From Gammaproteobacteria bacterium (GTDB lineage: Bacteria > Pseudomonadota > Gammaproteobacteria > Steroidobacterales > GCA-2729495), in the NCBI GenBank assembly GCA_020853135.1, contig JADYZO010000042.1, forward strand, positions 29,780 to 93,779: a stretch of 64,000 nucleotides of DNA. The letters are read 5' to 3'. A program made the position numbers and the translations under genes. The notes under the pieces are model-generated. The model did not search any database and was not told the origin of the DNA. It was given only the letters and a program-made list of their open reading frames with translations. Numbering within the stretch: position 1 is the stretch's first letter; each line of letters begins with the position of its first letter. Of the stretch, positions 1 to 11,805 are shown in pieces.

Positions 1-674
1 GGGTGCCGGGCTACCTGCAGGCCCTGCGCGAGCTGGCCGCCGGCCTGCACGCCGAACTGCTGGTGGGCATCCTCACCCACGATGCCGGGCGCGACGAATA
101 CCGCAACTCGCTGCTGGCGCTGGGCGCGAGCCCGGGCGTGTACCACAAGCGCCACCTGGTGCCCTTCGGCGAGTTCTTCCCCGTGCCCGCCATCGTGCGC
201 AGCTGGATGCGCATGGCCAACATGCCCTTCGACGACATCACCGCCGGCAGCCGCGACCAGCGCCCGCTGGTGGTCGCCGGGGTGCCCCTCGCCCCCACCA
301 TCTGCTATGAGGACGCCTACGGCGCCGAGCAGCTCGGCTTCCTGCCCGAGGCGCGCCTGCTGGTGAACGTCAGCAACGACGCCTGGTTCGGTGACACCAT
401 CGCCCCCCACCAGCACCTGCAGCTCGCGCGCATGCGTGCCCTGGAGACCGGCCGCTACCTCGTGCGCAGCACCAACACCGGCATCACCGCCATCATCGAT
501 CAGCGTGGCAAGGTCAGGGCACGGGCGCCGCAGTTCGTGCCCTGGGTGCTGAGCGGGGAGGCGCAGCCCTACGAAGGTGCCACGCCCTACGTGCGCACCG
601 GCAACTACCCGGTGGTGCTGCTGGCCCTGGCGGGCGTCGCCGCCACGCTGGCCGCCCGGCGCCGGCGCGCCTGA
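1..674 (+). CDS. lnt: Apolipoprotein N-acyltransferase, C-terminal part (5' end outside window)
   Basis: Lnt transfers the third acyl chain from phospholipid to the N-terminal cysteine of apolipoproteins at the periplasmic face of the inner membrane. Only the C-terminal 220 or so residues are in the window. They show the nitrilase-fold catalytic parts: the lysine in YHKRHLVPFGEFFP, the nucleophile cysteine in TICYEDAYG, and NDAWFGD downstream, followed by a final hydrophobic helix (PVVLLALAGVAATLAA) and an arginine-rich tail. The missing part should hold the N-terminal membrane helices and the catalytic glutamate. Lnt upstream of leuS is a plausible envelope/translation neighbourhood, but a repeat element separates the two. 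Confidence 0.95.
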   Translation, partial: VPGYLQALRELAAGLHAELLVGILTHDAGRDEYRNSLLALGASPGVYHKRHLVPFGEFFPVPAIVRSWMRMANMPFDDITAGSRDQRPLVVAGVPLAPTICYEDAYGAEQLGFLPEARLLVNVSNDAWFGDTIAPHQHLQLARMRALETGRYLVRSTNTGITAIIDQRGKVRARAPQFVPWVLSGEAQPYEGATPYVRTGNYPVVLLALAGVAATLAARRRRA

Positions 675-680
675 GCCGGT

Positions 681-712
681 CCTCGCGGCCGCCCTCGCGG
701 CCGCCCTCGCGG
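681..712. repeat. 12-bp tandem repeat, 2.7 copies
   Basis: The unit CCTCGCGGCCGC occurs at 681-692 and 693-704, with eight more bases of a third copy at 705-712. It starts six bases after the lnt stop codon and abuts the palindromic element at 716-848. No coding role is visible. Confidence 0.7.
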
Positions 713-715
713 TGA

Positions 716-848
716 TAGGCGCTGGTGGCCGCCCTTGCGGCGGCTGGCGCACCCCGCTGAACCGCCCGGAGGCGGGGGCCCCCAAACAAAGCGAATAACG
801 AGGAGCGACTTTGGGGGCCCCCGCCGCAAGGGCGGCCACCAGCGCTTA
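716..848. repeat. Palindromic MITE-like element with 28-bp terminal inverted repeats
   Basis: Positions 716-743 and 821-848 are inverted copies of each other over 28 bp with one mismatch; the arms contain GCGCTGGTGGCCGCC. A second 16-bp perfect inverted repeat (GGCGGGGGCCCCCAAA at 771-786, complement at 810-825) is nested inside and overlaps the right arm. The outermost bases are TA on both sides. There is no transposase. It could be a miniature inverted-repeat element, a REP-like unit, or a large bidirectional hairpin between lnt and leuS. I did not notice a second copy in this window. Confidence 0.75.
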
Positions 849-911
849 CCCGGCGCCCCGCCGGGCCCCTGGTGTATCCTTTGCCGCCTCCCGCTGCCGA
901 CGGCCAATCCC

Positions 912-3500
912 GTGACCGACGTACCCTACCGGCCCGCCGAGGTCGAAGCCGAAGCCCAGGCCTACTGGGACAGCCACCACTGCTTCCGGGCCACCGAGGA
1001 TCCGGCCCGGGAGAAGTTCTACTGCCTCTCCATGTTCCCCTACCCCAGTGGCCGGCTGCACATGGGGCATGTCCGCAACTACACCATCGGCGATGTCATC
1101 AGCCGCTACCAGCGCATGCGCGGCAGGAACGTGCTCCAGCCGATGGGCTGGGACGCCTTCGGCCTGCCGGCCGAGAACGCCGCCATGGCCAACGGCGTGC
1201 CGCCGGCGCAGTGGACGTACGACAACATCGACTACATGCGCCGGCAGCTCAGGAGCCTCGGGCTCGCCATCGACTGGGACCGCGAGGTCGCCACCTGCCG
1301 CCCCGGGTACTACCGCTGGAACCAGTGGCTGTTCCTGCGCATGCGCGAGAAGGGCATCGCCTGCAAGACCACCGGTGTCGTCAACTGGGATCCGGTGGAC
1401 CAGACGGTGCTCGCCAACGAACAGGTGATCGACGGGCGCGGCTGGCGTACCGGCGCGCTGGTGGAGAAGCGCGAGATCCCGATGTACTACCTGCGCATCA
1501 CCGCCTATGCCGGGGAGCTGCTCGAAGCCCTCGACGGGCTCGGCGGCTGGCCCGAGCGGGTGCGCACCATGCAGGCCAACTGGATCGGCCGTTCCGAGGG
1601 CCTGGAGATCGACTTTCCCGTCGAGGACCGCGACGAGCGCCTCACCATATTCACGACCCGGCCCGACACGCTCCACGGCGTCACCTACATGGCGATCGCC
1701 GCCGAGCACCCGCTGGCGCTGGCCGCGGCGCGCGACAACCTGGAGCTGCGCGTCTTCATCGACGAATGCCGCCACCAGGCCGTGACCGAGGCCGCGCTGG
1801 AGACCGCCGAGAAGCGCGGGCTGCCGACCGGCCTGCACGCCATCCACCCGCTGACCGGGCAGCGCCTGCCCATCTGGGTGGCCAACTTCGTGCTGATGGG
1901 CTATGGCACCGGCGCGGTCATGTCGGTGCCCGCCCACGACCAGCGCGACTGGGAGTTCGCGCGCCGCTACGGGCTGCCCATCCACGAGGTCATCCGCCCC
2001 GCCGACGGCTCGCTCCCCGACCTCGAGGCGGGCGCGTACACCGACCATGGCGTGCTCATCAATTCCGGTGCCTTCGACGGCCTGCACTTCAACGCCGCCT
2101 TCGACGCGATCTCACGCCACATCGAGGGCCGCTCGGCCGGCCGCCGGCGCACCCACTGGCGCCTGCGCGACTGGGGCATCTCGCGCCAGCGCTACTGGGG
2201 CTGCCCGATCCCGCTGGTGCATTGCCCGCGCTGCGGCGAGGTGGCGGTGCCCGACGAGCAGCTGCCGGTGGTGCTGCCCGAGGACCTGGTGCCCGATGGC
2301 AGCGGCAATCCGCTGGCGAAACTCGCCGCCTTCCGCGACTGCGCCTGCCCGCAGTGCGGCGGGCCGGCGCGGCGCGAGACCGACACCATGGACACCTTCG
2401 TGGATTCGTCCTGGTATTTCCTGCGCTACGCCTGCGCCGACCAGCACCGGCAGATGGTCGATGCGCGCACCGCCTACTGGCTGCCGGTGGACCAGTACAT
2501 CGGCGGCATCGAACACGCCATCCTGCACCTGCTGTACTCGCGCTTCTGGACACGGGTGATGCGCGACCTCGGCCTGGTGTCCCTCGACGAGCCGTTCACC
2601 AACCTGCTGACCCAGGGCATGGTGCTCAACGAGATCTTCTTCCGCCGGCCGGCCTCGGGGCGCATCGAATATTTCAACCCGGCGGATGTCCGCATCGAGA
2701 ATGACGAGCGCGGCCGGCGGCTCTCCGCGACGCTGCTGGCCGACGGCCAGCCGGTGGAATCCGGCGGCATCGGCACCATGTCCAAGTCGAAGGCCAACGG
2801 CGTCGACCCGAACCGGCTGGTGGAGCAGTATGGCGCGGATACCGCCCGGCTCTTCATCATGTTCGCCGCGCCGCCGGAGCAGTCGCTGGAGTGGTCCGAG
2901 GAGGGCGTGCAGGGCGCGTTCCGCTTCCTCAAGCGCCTGTGGCGCGCGGTGCATCAGCATGCGCAGGGCGGGTCCACGGGCGAGGTGGATCTCGGCGCCC
3001 TCGACGACGCGCAGAAGGCCCTGCGGCGCAGCCTGCACCAGGCCATCGCCAAGGTGACCGACGACGTCGGCCGGCGCTACACGTTCAATACCGCGATCGC
3101 CGCCGTCATGGAGCTGCTGAACGAGCTGGGGCGGTTCCAGCCGGCGACGCCGGCCGACCGGGTGGTGGTCCAGGAGGTGCTCGAAAGCGTGGTGCTGATG
3201 CTCTCGCCGATGGTGCCCCACATCTGCCACCGCCTGTGGCAGGTGCTCGGCCACGGCCGGGCCGTGGTCGACGAGCACTGGCCGGTGGCCGATGCGGCAG
3301 CGCTCGCCGCCGACACGCTGGAGGTGGTGGTGCAGGTGAACGGCAAGGTGCGCGGCCGCATCGCGGTGCCGGCCACCGCCAGCGAGGCAACGCTGCGCGC
3401 GGCTGCGCTGGCCGACGCCGACGTCCTCAGGCACGTGGGCGGCAAGCCGGTCCGGCGCGTGATCGTGGTGCCAGGGAAGCTGGTCAATGTGGTCGTTTAG
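912..3500 (+). CDS. leuS: Leucyl-tRNA synthetase
   Basis: Class I aminoacyl-tRNA synthetase that charges tRNA-Leu. The HIGH-type motif reads HMGH (residues 50-53) and the KMSKS-type loop reads MSKSK (623-627). Between them lies the CP1 editing domain with TTRPDT and the [14 protein letters not shown] segment, and a zinc-like CPRC / CPQC pair near residues 440-485. The C-terminal VQVNGKVRG segment is typical. The 862-residue length fits bacterial LeuRS. GTG at 912 is preferred because [16 protein letters not shown] is where homologues begin; the frame stays open upstream to about 735 through the repeat element, which is probably not translated. lptE overlaps the 3' end by 14 nt. Confidence 0.97.
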   Translation: MTDVPYRPAEVEAEAQAYWDSHHCFRATEDPAREKFYCLSMFPYPSGRLHMGHVRNYTIGDVISRYQRMRGRNVLQPMGWDAFGLPAENAAMANGVPPAQWTYDNIDYMRRQLRSLGLAIDWDREVATCRPGYYRWNQWLFLRMREKGIACKTTGVVNWDPVDQTVLANEQVIDGRGWRTGALVEKREIPMYYLRITAYAGELLEALDGLGGWPERVRTMQANWIGRSEGLEIDFPVEDRDERLTIFTTRPDTLHGVTYMAIAAEHPLALAAARDNLELRVFIDECRHQAVTEAALETAEKRGLPTGLHAIHPLTGQRLPIWVANFVLMGYGTGAVMSVPAHDQRDWEFARRYGLPIHEVIRPADGSLPDLEAGAYTDHGVLINSGAFDGLHFNAAFDAISRHIEGRSAGRRRTHWRLRDWGISRQRYWGCPIPLVHCPRCGEVAVPDEQLPVVLPEDLVPDGSGNPLAKLAAFRDCACPQCGGPARRETDTMDTFVDSSWYFLRYACADQHRQMVDARTAYWLPVDQYIGGIEHAILHLLYSRFWTRVMRDLGLVSLDEPFTNLLTQGMVLNEIFFRRPASGRIEYFNPADVRIENDERGRRLSATLLADGQPVESGGIGTMSKSKANGVDPNRLVEQYGADTARLFIMFAAPPEQSLEWSEEGVQGAFRFLKRLWRAVHQHAQGGSTGEVDLGALDDAQKALRRSLHQAIAKVTDDVGRRYTFNTAIAAVMELLNELGRFQPATPADRVVVQEVLESVVLMLSPMVPHICHRLWQVLGHGRAVVDEHWPVADAAALAADTLEVVVQVNGKVRGRIAVPATASEATLRAAALADADVLRHVGGKPVRRVIVVPGKLVNVVV

Positions 3501-3999
3501 GACAGGCGGGTTCCGGCGCGTTGCGCTGTTCATCCTGGCCCTTGCCGCCGGCCTGCAGGCGGGCTGCGGCTTTCACCTGCGCGGGGACGTGCACTACCCG
3601 GCCGCCATGGCGGTGACCTGGATCGAGGCCGAGGATCGCTACACGCCGTTCTATCGCCAGCTGAAGACCGCGCTGGAGCGTGGCGGCGTGCGGGTTGCGG
3701 CCAACCCGGCGGAAGCGGGCAGCGTGATCCGCATCCTGCACGACGAGACCGGCCAGCGCGTGTCGTCGGTCTCGGTGCGCAACACGCCGGTGGAGTACAC
3801 CGTCTACTACGTCCTGCGCTATGCCGTCGACATGGGTGGCCGGGAGGTCGTGCCTGCCCAGGGGCTGTCGCTCAGCCGCGCCTACAACTACGACGAGACG
3901 CAGGTGCTGGGCAAGCGCGCCGAGGGTACGGAACTGCGCGATGCGCTGGCCGGCGACATGGTCGGCACCGTGACGCGGCGGCTCAGCCTGCTGAAGTAG
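3487..3999 (+). CDS. lptE: LPS-assembly lipoprotein LptE
   Basis: LptE plugs the LptD barrel and helps insert lipopolysaccharide into the outer membrane. A lipoprotein signal is visible: arginines, a hydrophobic run, then LQAGC with the lipid-carrying cysteine near residue 27, followed by GFHLRG, the usual start of mature LptE. The 170-residue length is normal. It overlaps the end of leuS by 14 nt, the classical leuS-lptE pairing. Unlike the usual order, holA does not follow directly; the convergent hisI gene starts 15 nt after its stop. Confidence 0.93.
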   Translation: MWSFRTGGFRRVALFILALAAGLQAGCGFHLRGDVHYPAAMAVTWIEAEDRYTPFYRQLKTALERGGVRVAANPAEAGSVIRILHDETGQRVSSVSVRNTPVEYTVYYVLRYAVDMGGREVVPAQGLSLSRAYNYDETQVLGKRAEGTELRDALAGDMVGTVTRRLSLLK

Positions 4000-4014
4000 G
4001 CGCGGGTCGCCGCC

Positions 4015-4503
<489 letters not shown>

Positions 4504-4554
4504 GCGGTTCTCGCGGTTGGTGGCGGGGGCGGCCGCCAGCCCCCGGAAAGTGGC

Positions 4555-4563
4555 TGGTATTAT
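4555..4563 (+). promoter_or_regulatory. Extended -10 promoter for cysS
   Basis: TGGTATTAT gives an extended -10 (TG, one base, TATTAT at 4558-4563) about 40 bp before the cysS start codon, in the hisI-cysS divergent gap. No good -35 is present at 16-18 bp, as expected for an extended -10. Confidence 0.5.
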
Positions 4564-4603
4564 AGCCGGCCCATCCGGCAGCCCCGCAGTCCAAGCCGTT
4601 CCC

Positions 4604-5992
<1,389 letters not shown>

Positions 5993-6007
5993 GCGGCAAC
6001 GATCACC

Positions 6008-6421
6008 ATGAACGAGATCGAGCAGGCCGAGCATGAGCTGGTGGAGGAGTTCCAGGTCTTCGACAACTGGATGGACCGCTACCAGTACCTGATCGACCTC
6101 GGCCGGACGCTGCCGCCCTTCCCCGAGGAGCTGCGCACCGAGGACCACCGCATCCATGGCTGCCAGTCGCAGGTCTGGCTGGTCACCATGCACCGGGGTG
6201 ACCGGCTGGATTTCCAGGCCATCAGCGACTCGGCCATCGTCTCCGGGCTGATCGCGGTGCTGATGCGCGTCTACAGCGGCCGGCGCAGCAGCGAGATTGC
6301 CGGCAGCCGCCCGGACTTCATCAAGGCCATCGGCCTCGATGCCCACCTCTCCCCCACGCGCAGCAACGGCCTGCGGGCCATGCTCCAGGCCATCACGGCT
6401 GCGGCTGCGGAGGCGGCGTGA
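6008..6421 (+). CDS. sufE: Cysteine desulfuration protein SufE
   Basis: Sulfur acceptor that takes persulfide from a SufS-type cysteine desulfurase for iron-sulfur cluster assembly. The acceptor cysteine sits in HGCQSQVW (Cys52), the position matching E. coli SufE Cys51. The 137-residue length fits. No sufS or sufBCD is nearby, so this copy stands apart from the suf operon. yidD overlaps its stop codon by 4 nt. Confidence 0.93.
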   Translation: MNEIEQAEHELVEEFQVFDNWMDRYQYLIDLGRTLPPFPEELRTEDHRIHGCQSQVWLVTMHRGDRLDFQAISDSAIVSGLIAVLMRVYSGRRSSEIAGSRPDFIKAIGLDAHLSPTRSNGLRAMLQAITAAAAEAA

Positions 6422-6723
6422 CCGGTCCGCCGCCGGCCGGCAGGCAGCGGCCCGGGCCGCCCGCCCGCCTCGCGCTGGCCGCCATCGGCTTCTACCAGCG
6501 CTGGATCTCCCCGCTGCTCGGGGCACGCTGCCGCTTCCTGCCGACCTGCTCGGCCTATTGCCGCGAGGCCATCGAGCGCTTCGGGCTGCTGCGCGGCGGC
6601 TGGCTCGGCCTGCGGCGCATCCTGCGCTGCCATCCGCTCTGCGCCGGCGGCCATGACCCGGTGCCGGAGCGCTTCAGCTGGCGCGGTGGCCGCGACCGGG
6701 ATCGCGGCGACCCTGTGCTATAG
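6418..6723 (+). CDS. yidD: Membrane protein insertion efficiency factor YidD
   Basis: Small inner-membrane-associated protein that aids YidC-dependent insertion. Family motifs are complete: [28 protein letters not shown] followed by [18 protein letters not shown], with the conserved cysteines. It has a proline-rich N-terminal extension (101 residues against about 75-85 usually). The GTG start overlaps the sufE stop. The location is odd: yidD normally sits between rnpA and yidC near the replication origin, and here it follows sufE. Confidence 0.92.
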   Translation: MTGPPPAGRQRPGPPARLALAAIGFYQRWISPLLGARCRFLPTCSAYCREAIERFGLLRGGWLGLRRILRCHPLCAGGHDPVPERFSWRGGRDRDRGDPVL

Positions 6724-6724
6724 T
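6716..6724 (+). promoter_or_regulatory. Extended -10 promoter for the Trm112-like gene
   Basis: TGCTATAGT matches an extended -10 (TG, one base, TATAGT at 6719-6724). It overlaps the yidD stop codon and lies 56 bp before the next ATG. No recognisable -35. Confidence 0.5.
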
Positions 6725-6779
6725 CCCAAGCATCGCGCGACCGGAGCGAATGGGTTTCGTTCGCGGCCAGCCCGCAGAC

Positions 6780-7037
6780 ATGGACAAGCGACTCCTCGAC
6801 ATCATCTGCTGCCCGGTGACCCGCCAGCCCCTGGAACTGCTCGACGCCGGGCGCCTGTCCCGCCTCAATGCGGCCATGGCCGGCGGCGGGATCCGCAACC
6901 AGGCCGAACAGGTGGTGGAGGGCGACCTCGCCGAGGTGCTCGTGACCCGTGATGGGCGCTTCGCCTACCCGGTGCGCGAAGGCATGCCGATTCTCCTGGG
7001 CGAAGAGTGCATCGACCTCCGGCAACTCCCCGCGTGA
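6780..7037 (+). CDS. Trm112 / YcaR family small protein
   Basis: An 85-residue protein of the Trm112 (UPF0434, YcaR) family: MDKRLLDIICCPVTRQPLEL at the start and GRFAYPVREGMPILLGEE near the end, with about 25 extra residues between. The family has a zinc-ribbon-like fold; in eukaryotes it activates methyltransferases, while the bacterial role is unsettled. Only the first cysteine pair (CC) is evident, so zinc binding is doubtful. ATG at 6780 is preferred to 6750, as the family begins MD(K)RLLDII. In many gammaproteobacteria the gene lies between lpxK and kdsB; here it precedes holA. Confidence 0.88.
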   Translation: MDKRLLDIICCPVTRQPLELLDAGRLSRLNAAMAGGGIRNQAEQVVEGDLAEVLVTRDGRFAYPVREGMPILLGEECIDLRQLPA

Positions 7038-7098
7038 TGCCGGCCGGGCAGCGGCGGGCGCCCCCCGGGCCGGCTCCCGGCCTGCGTGATCCCCGGCG

Positions 7099-8127
7099 AT
7101 GAAGATCCCCGCCGACCGGCTGGCTGCACAACTGGCCGGCGAGCTGGCACCGTTCTACGTGCTCTGCGGCGAGGAGCCCCTGCTGGTGGACGAGGCGCTG
7201 GCGGCGATCCGGGCGCGCGCCCGTGCCGCTGGCTGCGACGAGCGCGAGGTCCACTTCATCGAGCGCGGCTTCGACTGGGATGCCCTCGGCGCGGGCCTGA
7301 AGAACCTGTCGCTGTTCTCCAGCCGCCGGCTGGTGGAATTGCGCCTGCCCGGCGGCAAGCCGGGGGAGGAGGGCGCGCGCTTCCTCACGGCGCTCGCCGC
7401 CGGGCCGGATGCCGGCAATGTCTGCGTGCTCGTGCTGCCCGGGCTGGATTCCGCCGCGAGCCGGACGAAGTGGGCCACGGCCCTGGTGGCATCCGCCGTG
7501 TGGGTGGACCTGCGCCCGCCCTCGCGCGGGCAGCTGCCGGCCTGGCTGCGCCAGCGGCTGAAAGCCGCGGGCCTCGGTGCGGACACCGAGGCGCTGGAGC
7601 TGCTCGCCTCGCTGGTGGAGGGCAACCTGCTGGCCGCCAGGCAGGAAATCGACAAGCTGGCATTGCTGGCCGACGACGGTCCGGTCACGCCCGCGGCCGT
7701 CCGCGCGGCGGTGGCCGACGGCGCCCGCTTCGACATCTACCAGCTCAGTGATGCGGCCCTCGCCGGGGATGCGGCGCGGGCGGCGCGGGTGCTGGCCGGC
7801 CTGCGGCGCGAGGGTGAGGCCGAGGTGCTGGTGCTCTGGCCGCTGCTGCGCGACATCCTCACCCTCGCCGACGTCCTCGCGCGCAGCGCCGCGGGCCGCA
7901 GTATCGAGCAGGCCATGCAGGATGCCGGCATCTGGCGCAGCCGCCTCGATGCCTTCGGCCGCGCGGCCCGCCGCTGGCGCGGCGCGGATGTCGCCCGCCT
8001 GCTGCGCAGCGCGGCCCGGGCCGACCAGATCCTGAAGGGAGCCCGCCCTGGCCACCCGTGGCTGGCGCTGCAGGAGGTCACCCTGGAGCTCTGCGGGGCC
8101 GGGCTGCCCCTGGCGGAGACGGCGTGA
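7099..8127 (+). CDS. holA: DNA polymerase III delta subunit
   Basis: Clamp-loader subunit that opens the beta clamp. The N-terminal AAA-like region begins PFYVLCGEEPLLVDEALAAIR, matching the family Y.L.G.E..L..E pattern; the Walker A lysine is absent, as is normal for delta. LVEGNLLAARQEIDKLALL and the DIYQLSDAALAGDAARAARVL segment mark domains II and III. The 342 residues fit. The stop overlaps the nadD GTG start by 4 nt, the common holA-nadD-rsfS order. Confidence 0.95.
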   Translation: MKIPADRLAAQLAGELAPFYVLCGEEPLLVDEALAAIRARARAAGCDEREVHFIERGFDWDALGAGLKNLSLFSSRRLVELRLPGGKPGEEGARFLTALAAGPDAGNVCVLVLPGLDSAASRTKWATALVASAVWVDLRPPSRGQLPAWLRQRLKAAGLGADTEALELLASLVEGNLLAARQEIDKLALLADDGPVTPAAVRAAVADGARFDIYQLSDAALAGDAARAARVLAGLRREGEAEVLVLWPLLRDILTLADVLARSAAGRSIEQAMQDAGIWRSRLDAFGRAARRWRGADVARLLRSAARADQILKGARPGHPWLALQEVTLELCGAGLPLAETA

Positions 8128-8828
8128 GCGCGGGCAGCGGCCCCGTCGGCATCCTCGGCGGCACCTTCGATCCCGTGCATCACGGCCACCTGCGCACCGC
8201 GCTCGAGCTCATCGAGGCCTGTGGCCTCGATGAGCTGCGGCTGGTGCCTGCCGGCCTGCCACCGCACCGCGGCCGGCCGCGTGCGTCGGCGGAACTGCGC
8301 CTGGAGATGCTGCACCGCGCGGTGGCGGGCGAGCCGCGCCTGCGCGTGGATGAACGCGAGCTGCGCCGCCCCGGCCCCTCGTACACGGTGGATACACTCG
8401 GCGCGCTGCGTGCCGAACTGGGCCTGCGGCCGCTGTGCCTGGTGCTCGGCGCGGATGCCTTCCTCGGCCTGCCGGCCTGGCACCGCTGGCGCGAGCTGCC
8501 CGGCCTGGCCCACCTGGTGGTGGTCCAGCGCCCGGGCACCGTGCTCGCGCCCGAGGGCGAGCTGGCTGCGCTCATGGCCGGGCGCCGGAGCGCGGATCGC
8601 AGCGCGCTGGCCCGCGCCAGTGCCGGCGTGCTGCGTGTGCAGGCGGTGACCCAGCTCGACATTTCCGCATCGGCGATCCGTGCCCTTGTGGCTGGCGGCG
8701 GCGACCCCAGATATCTGGTGCCCGAGCCGGTCCGCGAGCTGATCATGGAGAGCCGGTGCTACCAGGCGACAGATGACCCCAGGGAGGTGCAACGGAGTGC
8801 AAAGCAGGAAACTGGCATCACTGGCTGA
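8124..8828 (+). CDS. nadD: Nicotinate-nucleotide adenylyltransferase
   Basis: Makes deamido-NAD from nicotinate mononucleotide and ATP. GILGGTFDPVHHGHL holds the HxGH nucleotidyltransferase motif, and DISASAIRALVAGG matches the ISxTxIR motif near the C terminus. The GTG start overlaps the holA stop. The C terminus extends about 20 residues past the usual VRELI end and overlaps rsfS. Confidence 0.95.
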   Translation: MSAGSGPVGILGGTFDPVHHGHLRTALELIEACGLDELRLVPAGLPPHRGRPRASAELRLEMLHRAVAGEPRLRVDERELRRPGPSYTVDTLGALRAELGLRPLCLVLGADAFLGLPAWHRWRELPGLAHLVVVQRPGTVLAPEGELAALMAGRRSADRSALARASAGVLRVQAVTQLDISASAIRALVAGGGDPRYLVPEPVRELIMESRCYQATDDPREVQRSAKQETGITG

Positions 8829-9144
8829 GGCCGCGCTCGAGGATGTCAAGGCGCGCGACGTGCGCGTCATCGACGTGCGCAAGCTCACCACGGTGGCCGA
8901 CTACATGATCATCGCCACCGGGACGTCCGACCGTCATGTGCGCTCGCTGGCCGACCGCGTGGTCGAGCAGGCCACCGGGGCCGGCTGCCGGCCGCTCGGC
9001 GTGGAGGGCGAGGAGGCGGGCGAGTGGGTCCTGGTGGACCTCCAGGACGTCATCGTCCACGTCATGCTCGGCAAGGTGCGTGACCTCTACAAGCTGGAGA
9101 ACCTCTGGGACATGCACGCCCCGTCGGCCGGGGCCGTGGTCTAG
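8797..9144 (+). CDS. rsfS: Ribosomal silencing factor RsfS
   Basis: Binds uL14 and blocks joining of ribosomal subunits during starvation. Family motifs: DVRVIDVRKLTTVADYMIIATGTSDRHVRSLAD, then GEWVLVDLQDVIVHVML and YKLENLW. GTG at 8797 is preferred because GGGAGGTG lies a suitable distance before it; an ATG at 8773 in the same frame is the alternative. Either way the gene overlaps the end of nadD. Confidence 0.93.
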   Translation: MQSRKLASLAEAALEDVKARDVRVIDVRKLTTVADYMIIATGTSDRHVRSLADRVVEQATGAGCRPLGVEGEEAGEWVLVDLQDVIVHVMLGKVRDLYKLENLWDMHAPSAGAVV

Positions 9145-9262
9145 CCTCCCGGCCTCCCGGGTCCCGCCCGGGGCAACCCGCCGGGCGGGGCCGTGCCGGC
9201 AGGTGCCGCCGGGGCCGTCGCGCGGGTATGCTGGCGCCCCATGAAGCTTTCGGGTCCTTTCC

Positions 9263-9730
9263 ATGCACATCACCGTCGCAGCCGTCGGCACGCGGCTGGA
9301 GCCCTGGATCTACGACGCCTTTGACGCCTACAGCGCGCGCCTGCCGAAGCACTTCGGCCTGGTCCTCGAGGAGGTGCCGGCGGGGCGCCGCGGGACTGCT
9401 GCCACGGCGGCGGCGGTGGCGGCCGAGGGCGAGCGCCTGCTGCGCCACGTGCGTCCCGGGGCGCTGACGCTGGCGCTCGACGAGCGGGGCTGCCAGTGGA
9501 GTTCGGTGGAGCTGGCCGGGCAGTTGCAGCTGTGGCTCGAGCGCCATCCCCAGGTGGCCATCCTCATCGGTGGGCCCGATGGGCTGTCATCCTCCTGCCG
9601 GGAGCGCGCCGACCGCCTCTGGTCGCTGTCGAAGCTCACCTTCCCCCATGGCCTGGTGCGGGTGCTCCTGGCCGAGCAGCTCTACCGGGCCTGGACCATC
9701 CTCCAGGGCCATCCCTACCACCGGGCCTGA
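9263..9730 (+). CDS. rlmH: 23S rRNA pseudouridine-1915 N3-methyltransferase
   Basis: SPOUT-class methyltransferase that modifies helix 69 of 23S rRNA. The knotted C-terminal core is visible as [12 protein letters not shown] and [30 protein letters not shown]. The 155-residue length is exact for RlmH. It follows rsfS after a 118-bp gap, where TATGCT at 9227-9232 is a possible weak -10, and is followed after 2 nt by maf. Confidence 0.96.
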   Translation: MHITVAAVGTRLEPWIYDAFDAYSARLPKHFGLVLEEVPAGRRGTAATAAAVAAEGERLLRHVRPGALTLALDERGCQWSSVELAGQLQLWLERHPQVAILIGGPDGLSSSCRERADRLWSLSKLTFPHGLVRVLLAEQLYRAWTILQGHPYHRA

Positions 9731-9732
9731 CC

Positions 9733-10347
9733 ATGCGCCGTGCCGCAGAACCCGCCGTCTGTCTCGCCTCGGCTTCGCCGCGGCGGCGCGAGCTGCTGGC
9801 GCAGATCGGCATCGGCTGTGTCGTGGCGCCTGCGGATGTCGACGAGACCGTGCAGGCCGGCGAGGCCGTGGAGGCCTATGTGCTGCGCCTGGCGCGCGCC
9901 AAGGCGCGGCTCGTGTGGGAGCAGCCCGGCCGCCGGCCGCCCGGGCCCGTGCTGGCCGCCGACACCGCGGTGGCCATCGGCGGGGAAGTCCTCGGCAAGC
10001 CGGTGGACCTGGCCGATTGCCGGCGCATGCTCGGGCGCCTGTCCGGTGCGGTGCATGAGGTGCTGACCGCCGTGGCGGTCATTTCCGGGGCGGGTGAAAC
10101 CACGGCCGTCAGCCGCAGCGAGGTGGCCTTCCGGGCACTCAGGCCGGCGGAGATTGACGCCTACTGGCATACCGGCGAACCCGCCGACAAGGCGGGCGGT
10201 TACGCCATCCAGGGCCTGGGGGCCGTCTTCATCCGCGACCTGCGCGGCAGCTACTCCGGCGTCATGGGCCTGCCGCTGTTCGAGACCGCAAGGCTGCTGT
10301 CCGCGCATGGCGTGGCAGCGCTGGCCGGCACGGGGGGCGCACCGTGA
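9733..10347 (+). CDS. Maf-family nucleoside triphosphate pyrophosphatase
   Basis: Hydrolyses non-canonical or dTTP/UTP nucleotides to monophosphates. [13 protein letters not shown] is the Maf substrate-binding loop; [18 protein letters not shown] and [16 protein letters not shown] carry the catalytic aspartates and DKAGAY-like motif. The 204-residue length fits. The position before RNase G matches the dTTP/UTP-type Maf (YhdE), but the sequence alone does not fix the substrate. The stop overlaps the rng start by 4 nt. Confidence 0.93.
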   Translation: MRRAAEPAVCLASASPRRRELLAQIGIGCVVAPADVDETVQAGEAVEAYVLRLARAKARLVWEQPGRRPPGPVLAADTAVAIGGEVLGKPVDLADCRRMLGRLSGAVHEVLTAVAVISGAGETTAVSRSEVAFRALRPAEIDAYWHTGEPADKAGGYAIQGLGAVFIRDLRGSYSGVMGLPLFETARLLSAHGVAALAGTGGAP

Positions 10348-11801
10348 AGGCCGAGATCCTCATCAACGTCACGGCCCGCGAGGCCCGTGCGGCGCTGGTG
10401 GCCAACGGCCTGCTGCAGGAGGTCCTGGTCGAGCGCGCCTCGCGCCGTGGCCTGCTCGGCAACATCTACCGCGGGAGGGTCTCGCGGGTGCTGCCGGGCA
10501 TGCAGGCGGCCTTCGTCGAGATCGGGCTGGAGCGCACGGCCTTCCTGCACGCTTCGGACATCGCACCGCCGGCCGGTGCACCGGCCGGGCGCGTGGCCGA
10601 CATCCGTGACCTGCTGCGCGATGGCGACGAGATCCTGGTGCAGGTGCTCAAGGACCCCATCGGAACCAAGGGGGCGCGGCTCACCACCTTCATCGCCGTG
10701 CCCTCGCGCTACCTGGTGCTGCTGCCGCGCAGTACCGGCATCGGCATCTCGGCGCGGATCAGCGACGAGGCCGAGCGCGAGCGCCTCAAGGCGGTCATGG
10801 CCGGCATCGTGGATCCCGCCGGCACCAGCGGCGTCATCGTGCGCACCGTCGCCGAGGGTGCCGGGGAGGAGGCGCTGCGTGCCGACCTGGACTTCCTGGC
10901 CAGGCTCTGGGAGATGATCGGCGCCCGGGCCGCCACCGTGCCGGCCGGGCAGCTGGTGCACGAGGACCTGCCGCTGGCGGTGCGCGTGGTGCGCGACATC
11001 CTCACCAACGGCATCGAACGCGTGCGCGTGGACTGCACGCAGTCCTACGCACGCCTGCGCGGCTTTGCCGAGACCTTCATGCCGGACCTCGCGCCGCTGA
11101 TCGAGCACTATGGGGAAGCCCGCCCGATCCTGGACCTCTATGGCGTGGAGGAGGAGATCCAGAAGGCGCTCGAGCGGCGCGTGGCGCTGAAGTCCGGCGG
11201 TTACGTGGTCATCGACCAGACCGAGGCGATGACCACCGTGGACGTCAACACCGGTGCCTACGTCGGCCATCGCAACCTGGAGGAAACCATCTTCCGCACC
11301 AACCTCGAGGCCGCGGCGGCCATCGCGCGCCAGCTGCGCCTGCGCAACCTCGGTGGCATCATCATCATCGATTTCATCGACATGGCCGAGGGCTGGCACC
11401 GGGAGCAGGTGCTCGCGGCGCTGCAGGCGGCCCTGCAGGAGGACCACGCGCACACGCAGATCACCCAGGCCTCCGCGCTCGGCTTCGTGGAGATGACGCG
11501 CAAGCGCACCCGCGAGAGCCTCGAGCACATCATGTGCCGGCCCTGCGCCACCTGCGACGGCCGCGGTTTCGTCAAGAGCCCGGAAACCGTGTGCTACGAG
11601 GTCTTCCGCGAGATCCTGCGCCAGCACCGGCAGGTCGCCAGCCGCGAGATGGTGGTGCTGGCCCATTCCGACGTGATCGACCTGCTCCTCGACGAGGAGG
11701 CGGCCGGCCTGGCCGAACTCGCCGACCTGACCGGCAAGCCGATCCGGCTGCAGGCCGAGGCGGGCTATGCGCCCGGCCAGTTCGACGTCGTGCTGATCTA
11801 G
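10344..11801 (+). CDS. rng: Ribonuclease G
   Basis: Endoribonuclease that matures the 5' end of 16S rRNA and turns over some mRNAs. An S1-like domain lies at about residues 36-125 ([23 protein letters not shown]). The catalytic site is seen as TTVDVNTG and IIIDFIDM, and [11 protein letters not shown] supplies the zinc-link cysteines. At 485 residues it lacks the long C-terminal scaffold of RNase E. The GTG start overlaps maf; yhdP follows after 4 nt. Confidence 0.96.
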   Translation: MKAEILINVTAREARAALVANGLLQEVLVERASRRGLLGNIYRGRVSRVLPGMQAAFVEIGLERTAFLHASDIAPPAGAPAGRVADIRDLLRDGDEILVQVLKDPIGTKGARLTTFIAVPSRYLVLLPRSTGIGISARISDEAERERLKAVMAGIVDPAGTSGVIVRTVAEGAGEEALRADLDFLARLWEMIGARAATVPAGQLVHEDLPLAVRVVRDILTNGIERVRVDCTQSYARLRGFAETFMPDLAPLIEHYGEARPILDLYGVEEEIQKALERRVALKSGGYVVIDQTEAMTTVDVNTGAYVGHRNLEETIFRTNLEAAAAIARQLRLRNLGGIIIIDFIDMAEGWHREQVLAALQAALQEDHAHTQITQASALGFVEMTRKRTRESLEHIMCRPCATCDGRGFVKSPETVCYEVFREILRQHRQVASREMVVLAHSDVIDLLLDEEAAGLAELADLTGKPIRLQAEAGYAPGQFDVVLI

Positions 11802-11805
11802 CCCC

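Noticed and set aside
686-712. Short CRISPR-like repeats after lnt
   Set aside because: Units are 12 bp with no spacers, so it is a simple tandem repeat.
735-911. 59-codon N-terminal extension of leuS
   Set aside because: It runs through the inverted-repeat element; LeuRS homologues begin at the GTG at 912.
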